Shown: in pieces, positions 42,130 to 42,206 of the stretch | How positions within the stretch are numbered: the stretch's first letter is position 1 | How the letters are laid out: the number at the start of each line of letters is the position of its first letter | Assembly (NCBI GenBank): GCA_036653535.1 | Contig: JAVVTR010000018.1 | Coordinates: 1 to 42,206 of the forward strand | Direction of reading: 5' to 3' | DNA: 42,206 nt | Source of the DNA: JAVVTR01 sp036653535 | GTDB taxonomy: Bacteria; Bacteroidota; Bacteroidia; Bacteroidales; P3 | Position numbers and translations under genes: made by a program | Notes under the pieces: model-generated | What the model saw: the letters and a program-made list of their open reading frames with translations, nothing else | Told to the model about the DNA's origin: nothing | Databases searched by the model: none

Positions 42130-42206
42130 CCCCCTAAAAAGTGCAAGGGCCCCTATCTTGAAGATAAGAGCCCTTGTGCTTTTTATAGCCATTCTTAATT
42201 TAAGTT
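42130..42206. repeat. Terminal inverted repeat (right copy)
   Basis: Exact reverse complement of bases 1-77, with the same hairpin flanked by A and T runs. It lies about 60 bp after the pepD terminator, so both copies sit downstream of the outermost gene, in the same orientation relative to it. Confidence 0.85.

Noticed and set aside
1..42206. Transposon or linear replicon bounded by terminal inverted repeats
   Set aside because: The interior is single-copy housekeeping genes without transposase, integrase or replication genes; an assembly break at a repeat explains the ends better.

Overview
The window looks like a contig from the chromosome of an uncultured member of the Bacteroidota, most likely class Bacteroidia. 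Four things support this. The DNA is AT-rich. A very large secreted protein ends in a type IX secretion (T9SS) sorting domain. The primary sigma factor is a short 288-residue SigA of the Bacteroidetes type. Upstream of many genes sits the Bacteroidetes -7 promoter element TAnnTTTG, several times with a TTTG or TTG element 19-20 bp further up. Start codons generally lack Shine-Dalgarno sequences. The genus cannot be named from the sequence alone.

Layout. 1-77: terminal repeat carrying a hairpin; its exact reverse complement closes the window at 42130-42206. 173-1984 (-): a two-gene PspC envelope-stress group separated by minisatellites. 2224-3825 (+): xseA-xseB (exonuclease VII), followed by a terminator inside a small inverted-repeat element. 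3987-8159 (-): a giant T9SS-exported adhesin-like protein. 8506-10203 (+), divergent from it: a membrane-anchored TPR/AraC regulator. 10274-15394 (-): gltX, a GNAT acetyltransferase, dapF, an unknown membrane-anchored protein and a class C serine hydrolase. 15425-15663: a hairpin-rich tandem repeat array. 15787-19051 (+): metG-mltG. 19136-25876 (+): a heavy-metal RND efflux operon (small His-rich protein, lipoprotein adaptor, RND pump, TolC-like channel) with a structured leader. 26204-28932 (+): sigA and pyrG. 28998-30458 (-): a K+/H+ antiporter. 30810-33932 (+): asnS and rpoN. 34096-36801 (-): YgiQ-type radical SAM protein and the L27/L21 ribosomal proteins. 37117-37191 (-): tRNA-His. 37316-40059 (-): an unknown polytopic membrane protein and rdgB. 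40495-41958 (+): pepD, ending in a strong terminator.

Most of the window is housekeeping: translation (GltX, MetG, AsnRS, L21, L27, tRNA-His), transcription (SigA, RpoN), nucleotide supply and hygiene (PyrG, RdgB), DNA repair (XseAB) and cell wall (DapF, MltG). The accessory parts are the T9SS adhesin with its neighbouring regulator, the metal efflux operon and the PspC pair. I found no CRISPR array, phage region, integrase or recognisable defence system.

The least explained signals are non-coding or low-complexity: (i) tandem repeats with periods near 10, 20 or 30 bp in several intergenic regions; (ii) repeat-derived C-terminal tails on otherwise conserved enzymes; (iii) a leader upstream of the efflux operon that can form a pseudoknot; (iv) a hairpin array between the serine hydrolase and metG; (v) the 77-bp inverted copies at both ends, which probably mark an assembly break at a genomic repeat.
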